A stretch of 64,000 bases of DNA from Heterodera schachtii (taxonomy: Eukaryota; Nematoda; Chromadorea; Rhabditida; Heteroderidae). The first letter of the stretch is position 1. Every line of letters starts with the position of its first letter. A program made the position numbers and the translations under genes. The stretch is from positions 1,026,492 to 1,090,491 of the forward strand of contig SIJG01000012.1 of NCBI GenBank assembly GCA_023374025.1. The letters are read 5' to 3'. The notes below the pieces were generated by a model that searched no databases, was not told where the DNA came from, and saw only the letters and a list, made by a program, of their open reading frames with translations. Below, in pieces: positions 54,418 to 64,000 of this stretch.

Positions 54418-54930
54418 TTAAAAAAGAATTAAAATTAACGAACAAAAATAAATGTATTGAAAGTTAAAAGGCATAAATATTAGGAAAAATGGAATTTTTA
54501 ATTTCAAAAATTTAACCCCTACGAAAAATGGTAGTCCTTTAAATAGGCCAAATGGTAACCATCTGTTTAAATTCATAAAAAATATTTTAGTTAATTTTAA
54601 GAATGAGTCAGTCAGATGCATAAAATTTTCTTAATTTTAATTTTATTTTTCATTAAAATTATAATTATTCAATTTTTTTTTTTTCAACTTGCCTCTGCCA
54701 ATGTTGGCATATTTGTCGGCATAAATTGACCCTTTGTGTTTGCCGAACAAATGCACTTTAAGGCCTTTGATGCTTCGATTGGACAATTTAAGCACAGATT
54801 TAAGCCTTCGCTCCTTGCAGTCCAAACATTCCACCAGCGTTTTGTCATTGGCCATCAGTTTGTATAGGCCAATTTGCCAAATGGGATGTTTCATGGTGAC
54901 AAAAATAGCCTTGGTAATTGCCTAAACAAT
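54418..54930 (-). pseudogene. BED-type zinc-finger exon, possibly from a hAT transposase
   Basis: A frame from about 54,925 to 54,643 contains Cys-x2-Cys, then SIKGLKVHL and a second His (HLFGKHK), the C2H2 pattern of BED fingers found in hAT transposases and domesticated relatives. It begins after a 3' splice-like TTGTTTAG and has a GC donor candidate (AGAG/GCAAGT) near 54,690. A further frame at 54621-54418 (LPFGLFKGLPFF) is only faintly transposase-like. No catalytic domain follows, so it looks like a fragment; a real multi-exon gene with unseen exons is possible. Confidence 0.45.
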
Positions 54931-55855
54931 TTAAATCACGAGGAATAACGATATTATGTCTATATTTAATGTAAAATGACTCTGATCACTGATAATTTGA
55001 TAATTAAGTGATGAACTGCCCCAGGGCTTAGTCGGTCTAAACGAAATTTCCCCTGGGCTTCGACGATTCTAAAATAAGTACGAAAAAGATTTGAATGAAG
55101 CTTCAAGGATGGAACCTCTCCTAGCATTTTCGGTCCTTAAATAAAAAGTGGGAATTTGATTTTTTCGAATTTTAAAAATGCTTTTCCTCATTTTTATTTA
55201 CGCAGCTGTGAAAAGAGATGAATATATGTTTAAGCGGATATTATATATTTGGCGAAAATAATTTCGAACTCAGTTGAATTTAGGAAATTTCAATCAAAAC
55301 TCTGCTAAATTTTTGTTAAATATGAATAAATTTATGGGTTAAAATGCAAAAATATCGCAAAAAAAAATGCAGGATTTGTGCGGATTAATCCGCGCTCTTT
55401 AATTTCTCACACAAAATGCACTGACAGTTGTGCTGTATTTAATCCATGGAAATCCTGCGTGGAATCCGGTTCTTCTACTGGTGCAATTTTAAATAAAACG
55501 AATCAATTGAATGAAAATGAAATGTAAAAAAAATAGAAAATTTAAATAATATAAGAATTTATTTAAAAAAATATATTTTCAGTTTTTAAATTTTTTAAAA
55601 AATATTTATATGTTCATATTATTTATCTCAATAAGATTTTAAAAAAAAAATTTTTAATTCAATATAAAATTCTTAAATTGAATTACTTAGGATTTAACTT
55701 CTATTTCTTTCAAAATTTTTAAATATAAAATGACCAAATGAACTAAAAACATAGATTTTATTAAGAAAATTTTAATACAAAATGAATTCATTGAACTGAT
55801 CGGTAATCCGTTTATCAAAATCTGATCACTCAGATCTGTCAGCATGTAATTTTGA
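54931..55855. other. Intergenic, no gene recognised
   Basis: 3' flank of the neuropeptide receptor. AT-rich, with a short inverted CCCCAGGGC/CCCCTGGGC motif near 55,020-55,060. No exon is supported. Confidence 0.5.
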
Positions 55856-58800
55856 TCACTGCGCAACTGCTGGCACTGCTTGGATAAATGATGGCGATGG
55901 CAATGCCACCGTTCTGATCGAGTTTCTGTGTTGTTGTGCCGATGAATCAATTGTTGGCAACCGAATTCGTGCCGTTGTCGTGTCACCGTTGCATGGTGAA
56001 CAGAAACGGTGCCGAAGCTGATTGAACTGCTCCGAAAAGGCGGCACGAAACTGAAACAATAAAATTCCACAAATTGACTGTAATTAAAATTGGAATTGTT
56101 AATTAATTTCTTTCTTTATAATGATCGTAAGTGAAATTTCTAAGAACTTTAGTGTCCATGCACTGAATCATTCTGCTCAGAAGTTTTTTGGATTTAGTTA
56201 TTTAAATTTTAACATTTAAAAAATGTTTTATTTTTTTTAGGCAGATTTATACAATGAAAAATAACAAAGCTTTTTTTGTTTTTAGTTAAATTTTCTCTGC
56301 TTCTTAATCAGAATACCTAACTCCTCAAAATTTAGAGAAACTTTCCTGCTATTGATATCCTCTGAATTTTTCAAAATTTTTAACTAAAAATTACTTTGAA
56401 ATTTTCTTTCCTATTTTTAATTGTTCATCATTCTATGGGGGGGGATGGATATATTTGGAATTGAAACATCAAACAAAATGTCTATTTTGATAATAGTATA
56501 ATATTAAAATTTCACTATAACAAACCTGCTCATTCAGCAGCGCATAAAGCACCGGATTCCATAAGGTTGAACTTCAAAAAATTAGAAAAATTAATTTTTA
56601 TAATTTATTTAATTTTAAAAAATAAAAAATAAATTTTTCGTTTTACCTCATCGATATGCAGTGAGTGATGATGCCAAACAAATATTCTTGGCTGAGCACA
56701 AAATTGGGCAACCACTGGTTATCCCGAAGAAAATTGAACAGCACAGTGGGTGCCCAACAACAGAAAAACAGTGCAACCATCGCTTAATAGGGAAAAAATT
56801 ATTTAATATGTTTTTTTTAAAAAATATTTTTTAACATTTGCGAGTTAAATTTTAATTTTTTGTGGCCTGAGTTAAATAGGACTAATTAGAGAATTATTAA
56901 ATTATGAGTAAAAAAAAAAAATAAAAAAAAAAAAAAAAAAAAAAAACCTAAAAAAAAATCTAATTCCAAAAAAAAATAATAAAAAAAAAAAAATTAATAA
57001 AAAAAAAAAAATTTCAAAAAAAGGAAAAAAACAACAACAAAAAAGAAAGGAAAAGAAAAAAAAACTAAAAAAAATAAAAAAAATTTTTTTTATTCAAAAA
57101 AGAAAAAAAAATAAAAAAATTTTAAAACTATAAAAAAAGGTTAAAAAAAACAAAAAAAAACAAAAAAAAACAAAAAAAAACCAAAAAAACCTAAGAAAAA
57201 AAATTCTAAAATTAAATGCTTTCTAAATTTAACAAATTATAATGATTAGGGTTAGAAAAAAAAATATGGATATAAAATCGCTAAATATAGCCATAAAATA
57301 TAGGCAAAAAAAAGAAGCGCGAAACACGGACATAAATGAATAACATTAAAAATAAAATAAATTTCAAACAAATTTTGTAAAAAATTGTTTGTTTTTTTTT
57401 CGGAAAATTTTCCACTCTTTATGAAGTCAAAAAGGAAATTTAGGTAATGGGCGCCGTTCTAATAGAGCTTTTTGGAAAAATGTACAGAATATAAGACATA
57501 AAATATGGGCACAATGTCAGCATTTTTGTAAATATTTAAAAAAATTTTTTTAATAAAACTTTCATTTTTCCAATATTTTTATTTGTTTTATATTTTGATC
57601 TGTTTTAACTATCGAAAATTTTATTAGATTATTTATTTAATTTAATAAAAATTTATTAATTAAAATTAGCCTACCGATTAACATTCTGTTGGTCCTAAGC
57701 CGTCTGTTCAGTATGGCTTTCTTCTGCTCCATGGCTATTTGTAGTGCATCATTGGCACTATTTGTGCCGTTAATGGTCAACAGCATTGTGCATTCCTCAT
57801 TGCCAACTGATGAAAGCCGTGCACCGGTTCTTAATTGTCTTTTTAATTAAAATTGATTTTTGTTTTTTTAAATAAAAAATATTTTTTAATTTTTTTAAAA
57901 TAACTTTTTTATGCAATAATTTCTTTACCACCTCATTTCACTCAAATTAGTCATTTTGCTCCCGCTTGTGCTCATGTCATTGTATTTTGTTATGTCTGTT
58001 GATGTGCGTTTTGTCAAAACACCCTAAATTATGAAAATAATTTATTTATAAAATTAAAATTAGAGCCTGGACGGGACTTTTGGTATTGGGAAAACTTGCT
58101 ATTTTCTCTAATTCAAGAATTTCTCAATGAAAGTTTTTGAAAAAATGCCCAAAAAAATCTATCTATTAACATTATTTGCTTGCTAAATTTGATTTTAATA
58201 CCCGCTTCTTTTAAAGAAAGTTATAACGAAAAGCCCGTTTTAAAAATCCCGGAAAACCCCCAAAAAATGGGCTTTTTGGCATGCCATTGGCGGCGACGTT
58301 TCATTCAAATTAATTGTAAGGCCAGGAGTGGAAAAATTTGGCGGATTTTTTGAGATGTTTTCCAAAATTTTTCATTGAGAAATTTTTGAATTAGAGAAAA
58401 AAGCCCTCTCAGTACCAAAAGTCCCATCCGGGCTATATTTAAAACTAGAGATCGGCATTTTGAAAAAAGCCTGGACCTGGACCTGGACCTGGATTCCATG
58501 TTGGACCTGGACCTGGATTTCCTGGACAAAAATCCAGGAAAATCCAGGCCCAGGAAAAATCCAGGCTCCTCGAGACCTGGATCCAGGCCCGGACCTGGAT
58601 TTTTTGAAATTCATTTTAAAAATCAAAAAAATGTTTGAAAAAATCAATAAATTGCTTGGGAACATTTAAAAATATCTAATTTACAATAATAATTTGTTTT
58701 TAAATATATTTAATCATTTTTTGAAAACTTGAAAAAATATCGGTCACTTGAAATAATAAATTCTAAAATTTTGTCCAGGAAAATCCAGGTTTTTTCCTGT

Positions 58801-61800
58801 TTTGCCTGGACCTGGACCTGGATTTTTTTTCACAATTGACCTGGACCTGGATTTCCTGGACAAAAATCCAGGAAAATCCAGGTCCAGGAAAAATCCAGGT
58901 TTCCGAAAAATGGCCTGGACCTGGACCTGGATCCAGGAAAAATCCAGGCCTGGATCCAGGTCCAGGCCGATCTCTATTTAAAACTATGGAAGTAATTAAT
59001 TTATAAACGAAAAAAAAAATTACCGTATTTATTTTAATTGAAATCATCACGTAGCAAGTGGAAATGATCAGAAACGGGATCACAAATTGAGCAAAAAACA
59101 CAAATGTTCCTTAAGCATTAATTTCAATTTGAGTATAAATTTGTTTTAGATTTTCTCTATTTGGTTTCTTTTCAAACAAATTCAAATGCTTAAATATTTT
59201 TTTAAATTTTTCATTAATGATTTGGAATTAATAATAAAAAAAAAATTAATGTTTTGACTGAGTTAATGGTCAATACAGAAACCCAACGCCCAACTTCTTA
59301 CCGTATGCACTTCGGGCCATTGCGCCGAGTTCGCTGCCCCAATATTCGCTGCAAAATTGGCCACAAAAACGATGGTAAGTGTCCAATTTTTGTGTGAAAA
59401 GCATCGGAAGTCTTAAGAAAAATTAATTAATTAAAAATACCGTAATCCTTTTTTTAAAAAGGCATACGATATGATCAGCGAAATGGCAGTGTTAAGTGCC
59501 ACAATACGACATGCACAACGCTTCTGAATTGATTGTCGAAGTGGCGTCACAATAAGCCGAAAACGGTCAATTGAAATTGCGCTTAGAGTCAGCGTGGAGA
59601 AGCAAAGGCTTACACCCTGAAAATAATTTCTTAAAATAATTCAAAATTTTGAATTTATTTGGATAAAATTCTTTTATAATTTAATTCTTAAAATCCATGG
59701 CGAAATTTTGAATTTATTTGGAATAAGTTTTTAAATTAAGAAAAACATTCGACACATACAAATAAATAAATTTTAATTAAATTTTTTCACAAAAAAATAA
59801 AATTTTATTTTTTTTTTGTAAAAATCTGTTTATTTTTTCCAAATGATTTTGTATAAAAATTACTAAAGAATTTTATTTATTTGCAATTCATAATTCATAT
59901 TATATACTATAATATTTAGAAGAGCAATTTATGCTTTTTAACAAAAATACCTGAATGACGGGCACTAATTTGCATAACAGTTCGCCAAACAACCAAATCT
60001 TTGAGAAGGCATTAATCGGCTTAAAGACGACATTAATATTTTGAATTCCAATTATTTAATACATTTAAATTTTTACATTTTTTTTTTGATTTATAAATTA
60101 ATTAATTTCTAATGAACATACAGTGATTGTGCCGGACACAATGGAAACAACAATATCCGACACGGACAAAGACACGATAAACCGAAAATTGGAAAAAATA
60201 AATAAATTAAAAAATAATTATAATTTGAAAATTCTCACATATTTCGCACTGATTGAAGTGATCGGTAACGGAACACGCTGATAATCACAAGCAAATTGCC
60301 AAGAATGGAAGTGACAATGATTGTTGAATAGATGAGACCAAACAACAGCATCACGGGCACCAGCGAAGTCACATCCTTATGCCGAGCCCACAGATAAGAC
60401 TTAAATTAATTTTTTTTTTAAATTAAAAGTAATTTTAAATTAATCGATGATATGTAGAGATGGGATTTTTAGGGTTTTACCTATATTTTTTTTGCGGCTT
60501 AGCTATGATGAGAGAAGCCCAAAAATAGCATTTTCTCCGAACAATTTTCGATTTAGAGCGACTTTTTAGCACCTAAAATTACCTAAAACTGGATTTTCGG
60601 TCAATAGCACCTATTTTGGCATTTTTCGAGTTTTAGCTCCTATTTTAGTACCTATGTTGGGATTTTTAGCACCTAAAAATCCCATCTCTAATGATATGTA
60701 ATAAAATGGTGCTGATGAGTCATTATATAAAAACAATCAAAAAGGGCGTTACATAAAAACCATCAAATAAAAAAAAAATTTCTTACAAAAAATTTTCCAT
60801 AACTTTGCCCAAGAGCAACTAAATTTTGAATTCTTGAAATCATTCGACAGCCCAAAGAGTTTTCTATTAGTCTGCAAAATTCAAAAATAGTTGAAACAAA
60901 TTTGTGGCCAAAAGTACATCTGGAACCAGGTTTTCAAATATTTGTGGCCATAAATTTTTACATGACGAAATTTTTTGAAATTTTGCAGATTAGTAGAAAA
61001 CTCTTTGGGGTATCGAGTGATATCGGATTAATAAACATATATAAAACATGCTAGGCCGCTCTATTCCTTCGAAGTCGAGAATCAAAGAATTTAAAGAACA
61101 ACTTATTTATTTTTTAATAATATTATTTGTTAATAATTCGTTAATTAATTAAATTCAAAACGGCTTCGGTACCGAGAGATCTTCAGTAGTTACACATACC
61201 TACTTGTCGTCAGTGCGCGAATTTTTCGCGCACGATACTAAAGGTATTGAGCCCTTTAGCTTAAAAAATTGTATCTTCTAATCCTTAATTTTTTCAAAAT
61301 TGTATCTTCCAATCCTTAATTATGCATTTTTCTACCTAAAAGTGACAACTTCCAACGTTTAATTATTTTCAAATTTTATCTTCCATGCGTTAATTATGCA
61401 CTTCCAACATTAAAAATGGCCCAATACCTTTAGGATCGTGCGCGAAAACTTCGCGCACCGACGACAAGTAGGTATGTGTAACTACTATCTTCCATTTCCA
61501 TGAAATTTTGAATTCGGCAGCATTTCGGGGCTAATTTTGGCAAGAAATGGCATAATTTTTTTTAGAATTTGTCCAAAAGGCGGCAATTATGAAAAAAATA
61601 AAAGTGAACAAACTTTTTTATTTTTTCAGTAATATAATGGTCGGGAATTAAAACAAAAATTGATATACCGGGTGCTGCTATGATATGATATTCCCATATG
61701 TTAATCTTTTCTATGCATTTGTCATTTTTTTTCAAAATCATTTACTGAATTTATACCGTATAGTTAAATGGAATACTTTTGTAACGGATTCCTTACTGTA

Positions 61801-62170
61801 TAGATGGACCCAATTCTCAAAAATTATGGCGGAAAATTAATTAATTATAAATTATTTCTTTTTCCCAGGATATTCTTATTTCCATCTCTCATTTTCTCAA
61901 TTTTTTATAGCGTAGCTTCCATTCATTTTAAATGAAATTTGATACATATTCCTTACGCATAATTAGTTCATATTCAACTGACAAGTTTCTAATTAAGGAC
62001 CATGACTATATACATTTTATAATCGGAATAAAATCATTTATATGAATTTTACAAAATATCAAACCAACTTTAATCTCAACACAATCGCGCTCGGATTGAT
62101 CATTGTCGTCCATCTTCATTAGAACAAATGATGAATTATTCAATTTGCTGTCAGTTGTATTAATATCCAT
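55856..62170 (-). CDS. Neuropeptide receptor, rhodopsin-class GPCR (NPY/FLP-receptor-like), 12 exons
   Basis: Exons 62170-62069, 60399-60239, 60182-60122, 60019-59951, 59616-59468, 59411-59302, 59109-59024, 58023-57932, 57838-57675, 56782-56647, 56571-56526 and 56050-55856 join in phase to about 456 residues. N-terminal sequons (NTT, NNSS) are followed by TM1 with GNLLVIISV, TM2 with LSVSDIVV, Cys before TM3, DRF (147-149) for DRY, CCWAP (340-343) in TM6 and NPVLY (382-386) in TM7. This is the full class A set and most resembles invertebrate NPY-like/FMRFamide-like peptide receptors; the ligand is unknown. The intron before 60182 ends TTTTCG instead of TTTTCAG. TTTTTTAG lies just upstream of the ATG, a possible spliced-leader site. 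Introns 1 and 7 hold several transposons. Confidence 0.9.
56900..57215. repeat. A-rich low-complexity block
   Basis: About 300 bases of nearly pure A on the plus strand with occasional C, T or G, including CAAAAAAAAA units near 57,150. It lies in an intron of the neuropeptide receptor, where it would be a poly-U tract in the pre-mRNA. Confidence 0.8.
58064..58434. mobile_element. Palindromic MITE-like element, AGCCTGGACGGGAC ends
   Basis: About 65-base inverted ends, left GACGGGACTTTTGGTA and right TACCAAAAGTCCCATC, both continuing through TTTCTCTAATTC. It is 371 bases long. No clear target duplication is visible. It lies 12 bases left of the next element, in the same receptor intron. Confidence 0.7.
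58447..58975. mobile_element. MITE of CCTGGACCTGGA units with AGAGATCGGC ends
   Basis: Ends AGAGATCGGC and GCCGATCTCT are flanked by ATTTAAAACT on both sides (58437-58446, 58976-58985), a perfect 10-bp target duplication. Each arm is filled with CCTGGACCTGGA and CCAGGTCCAGG units. No coding capacity. Confidence 0.88.
60456..60690. mobile_element. MITE with AGAGATGGGATTTTTAGG ends
   Basis: Ends AGAGATGGGATTTTTAGG and CCTAAAAATCCCATCTCTA are flanked by ATGATATGT on each side (60447-60455, 60691-60699), a 9-bp target duplication. The interior repeats TTTAGCACCTA. It lies in intron 1 of the neuropeptide receptor. Confidence 0.88.
60820..61040. repeat. Imperfect palindrome
   Basis: The arm AAAGAGTTTTCTATTAGTCT is answered by AGATTAGTAGAAAACTCTTT about 110 bases on, with AATCATTCGA/TCGAGTGATA at the outer ends. 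It is probably another small element, but the target duplication is not clear. Confidence 0.65.
61185..61486. mobile_element. MITE with 68-base inverted ends (AGTAGTTACACATACC)
   Basis: Left AGTAGTTACACATACCTACT and its complement on the right extend about 68 bases with a nested palindrome of GTGCGCGAA/TTCGCGCAC. ATCTTC flanks both ends (61179-61184, 61487-61492). The interior has repeats of TATCTTCTAATCCTTAATT type. It lies in intron 1 of the neuropeptide receptor. Confidence 0.8.
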
Positions 62171-62539
62171 TTAAATAGCTAAAAAATAAAAAAAAATGGA
62201 TTTTTTAATAAATAAAATAAACCAAAAAATAAGAAATTAATTTAAGTTAATTTTTTATATATGAATTTTCCTGGATAAAGATGATGAAAAAATAAATGGT
62301 CAGCTTTGACCTAATAATTTGGCATAAATTTTTATATTATTTTTTTAAATATAAATTTTTGTTTTAATATGGAAAAAAACAAATGCATAGAATAAATCTT
62401 CGAATGTTTCAATGGTTTTTATCGCAAAACCATCAAAAATTAGCCCCAATTTATTCTGTGATTTTTTCCTTCCCTCTTAAATTTGTGTGTTATGTCTCAC
62501 TTTACATTATGAAATAACAAAAAAACATAAAAATGGCAT

Positions 62540-63010
62540 AAAATGCGGATGAAAAAATATGCGAGGGAGACAAAATGCAATTCAAAAAGTGCGCCGGAGG
62601 GGATGCCATGGGAAGGAGGACGGCACAACAACAAAAAGGCATTGCTTTCATCACCGATTGGTCTCCTCTGTCCCGTCTCTTCTTATCTCAACACCAAACC
62701 AAAAATTTTTTGGCAAAAATGACAATGGAAAAATGCCCTCCGGGGAGGGATGGGTGGGTAGGTGGGTGGCATGGCACAATTTAAAATTCCGGCATTTTTT
62801 TCAAGAGGCTAATTCTTTTACTCCCCGCATCGTCTCGCGCTGTCCTTTAAGGGGGGCTTTTCCGGGCTTTTTGCCGGATGGCACAAAGGTTCAAAAGTCG
62901 TCTCCGGCGGCACAACAAAAGCATTTTAAATGACGGCATTTTTAAGCACGGCACTCCTCTGCCGTCCGATGCTTCTCATAGGGCGACGAGGTAAGGAGAA
63001 CAACGGAAAT
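62540..63010. promoter_or_regulatory. GC-rich island upstream of the neuropeptide receptor
   Basis: About 470 bases of raised G+C begin 370 bases 5' of the receptor start codon. A 124-codon plus-strand frame (62559-62933) has no recognisable motif. Position and composition mirror the island upstream of the lectin gene. A promoter role is inference. Confidence 0.35.
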
Positions 63011-63190
63011 TGTCAAACAACAGCTCAATTGGTAATTGGTGAATGAATGTTTAAAAGTCAAAATAATGTTGAAAAATGCCGAGAATTATATATTAAAATG
63101 TGCCATATAAAATAGAACAAATTTAATAATTTAAAATCAAAAAATAAATTTGAAAAATACCAAAAGAAATGCCGAAGCATTATGTAAAAA

Positions 63191-63530
63191 TGGCAACCTT
63201 TGAACAAAACTCATTCGAAAATGCCAAATTAAAAGCAATGAAATTGGCCACCATAAAATGTCCCAAAATTAATTGAGATAAAAGATAAAATTTCATGAAA
63301 AAATGGCAATCTTTGAACAAAATTCATTCGAAAGTGCCAAATTAAAAGCAATGAAATTGGCCACCATAAAGTGTCCCAAAACTAATTGAGATAAAAGATA
63401 AAATATCATGAAAAAATGGCAATCTTTGAACAAAATTCATTCGAAAGTGCCAAATTAAAAGCAACGAAATTGGCCACCATAAAGTGTCCCAAAATTAATT
63501 GAAAATGGATAAAGGATAAAATTTCATAAA
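63191..63530. repeat. 113-bp tandem repeat, three units
   Basis: TGGCAATCTTTGAACAAAAT and the following sequence recur at 63191, 63304 and 63417 with few changes. Each unit contains GCCAAATTAAAAGCAATGAA and GGCCACCATAAAGTGTCCC. No coding function was seen. Confidence 0.85.
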
Positions 63531-64000
63531 AGAGAAAATGGAAAGGCAAAATTTGTCACGTTACCAAAATAAATTTACTATAAAAGGCAAAAAAAATGTA
63601 GAATATTAAATGATGACATAATTGAATGGGCACACAATAAAATTGATGGCATTACTAAAATTGGCAATGCCCAAAAAAATGGGGGCCAAACTTTCATGCC
63701 AAAATGTAATTGAACATAAATATATGAATATAAAATTTCAATAAACATTTTAAACATTTAATTAATAATAAGGTTGGCTTATGGAAAAAAAATTAATGGG
63801 AATGAAACAATTATTTCTTAAAGTTAGCTAATTGACAACCAAATACTTTGCTAATGCGTCAAAAATTTATTTAAAAAGTTTGCTAAATGAATTTTCTGAA
63901 TTTTTTTTTTTATTAATTCCAAAAGATTTTCACAGAAAATGATTTCACATTTGTTCCAATTTAATTAACCAATTTTCTGTTTTTACAATACAATGAGAAA
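63531..64000. other. AT-rich right edge
   Basis: Poly-A and poly-T rich sequence without recognisable features up to the window end. Confidence 0.5.

Noticed and set aside
62559..62933. 124-codon plus-strand frame upstream of the peptide receptor
   Set aside because: It lies in GC-rich DNA where stops are rare; no domain or splice evidence.

Overview
The window looks like nuclear DNA from a nematode, most likely a tylenchid plant parasite such as a cyst nematode. The evidence is a very AT-rich sequence, protein genes cut by many short introns, a nematode-type globin, a tandem cluster of seven-transmembrane receptors of nematode chemoreceptor style, and at least four GC-AG introns, a class known to be raised in cyst nematodes. 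The genus is inference. All ten recognisable protein genes or gene copies lie on the minus strand; the only clear plus-strand genes are two tRNAs. I built exon models by hand from splice motifs and phase; phase continuity across almost every junction is the main support.

Layout, left to right: (1) 1-1745, repeats including a 0.39-kb block repeated 1.18 kb apart. (2) 1746-6442, a two-pore-domain potassium channel (11 exons) with two identical tRNA-Met(CAT) genes in one intron. (3) 7566-21346, a giant secreted protein (about 21 exons, about 2,790 residues): signal peptide, one C-type lectin domain, then about 2,600 residues of low-complexity sequence (a QQNAKASEPA decapeptide array, a Lys/Glu-rich 1,096-codon exon, Asp-Gln-Lys-Lys repeats, Gly-rich linkers). 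(4) 22.2-23.2 kb, a GC-rich island without a convincing gene. (5) 23879-28370, a cathepsin D-like aspartic protease (12 exons, two GC-AG introns). (6) 29.6-35.3 kb, a graveyard of coiled-coil gene fragments and palindromic non-autonomous transposons. (7) 31791-48708, five tandem copies of one 7TM receptor gene plus an orphan last exon. (8) 50208-51274, a GLB-1-like globin. (9) 53.3-55.0 kb, a short tandem repeat interrupted by an element with an 8-bp target duplication, and a BED-finger exon. (10) 55856-62170, a rhodopsin-class neuropeptide receptor whose introns hold several transposons. (11) 62.5-63.5 kb, a second GC-rich island and a 113-bp tandem repeat.

The genes do not form one pathway. 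Three themes recur: sensory and excitability proteins (chemoreceptors, peptide receptor, K+ channel), secreted proteins (lectin, protease), and heavy colonisation by small elements with terminal inverted repeats. Several of those elements share AGAGAT/AGGGAT-like ends and 8-11-bp target duplications and may form one unnamed Mutator-like group. The best candidates for novelty are the giant lectin with a repeat array open in two frames, the K2P channel lacking its extracellular cap, and this element group.
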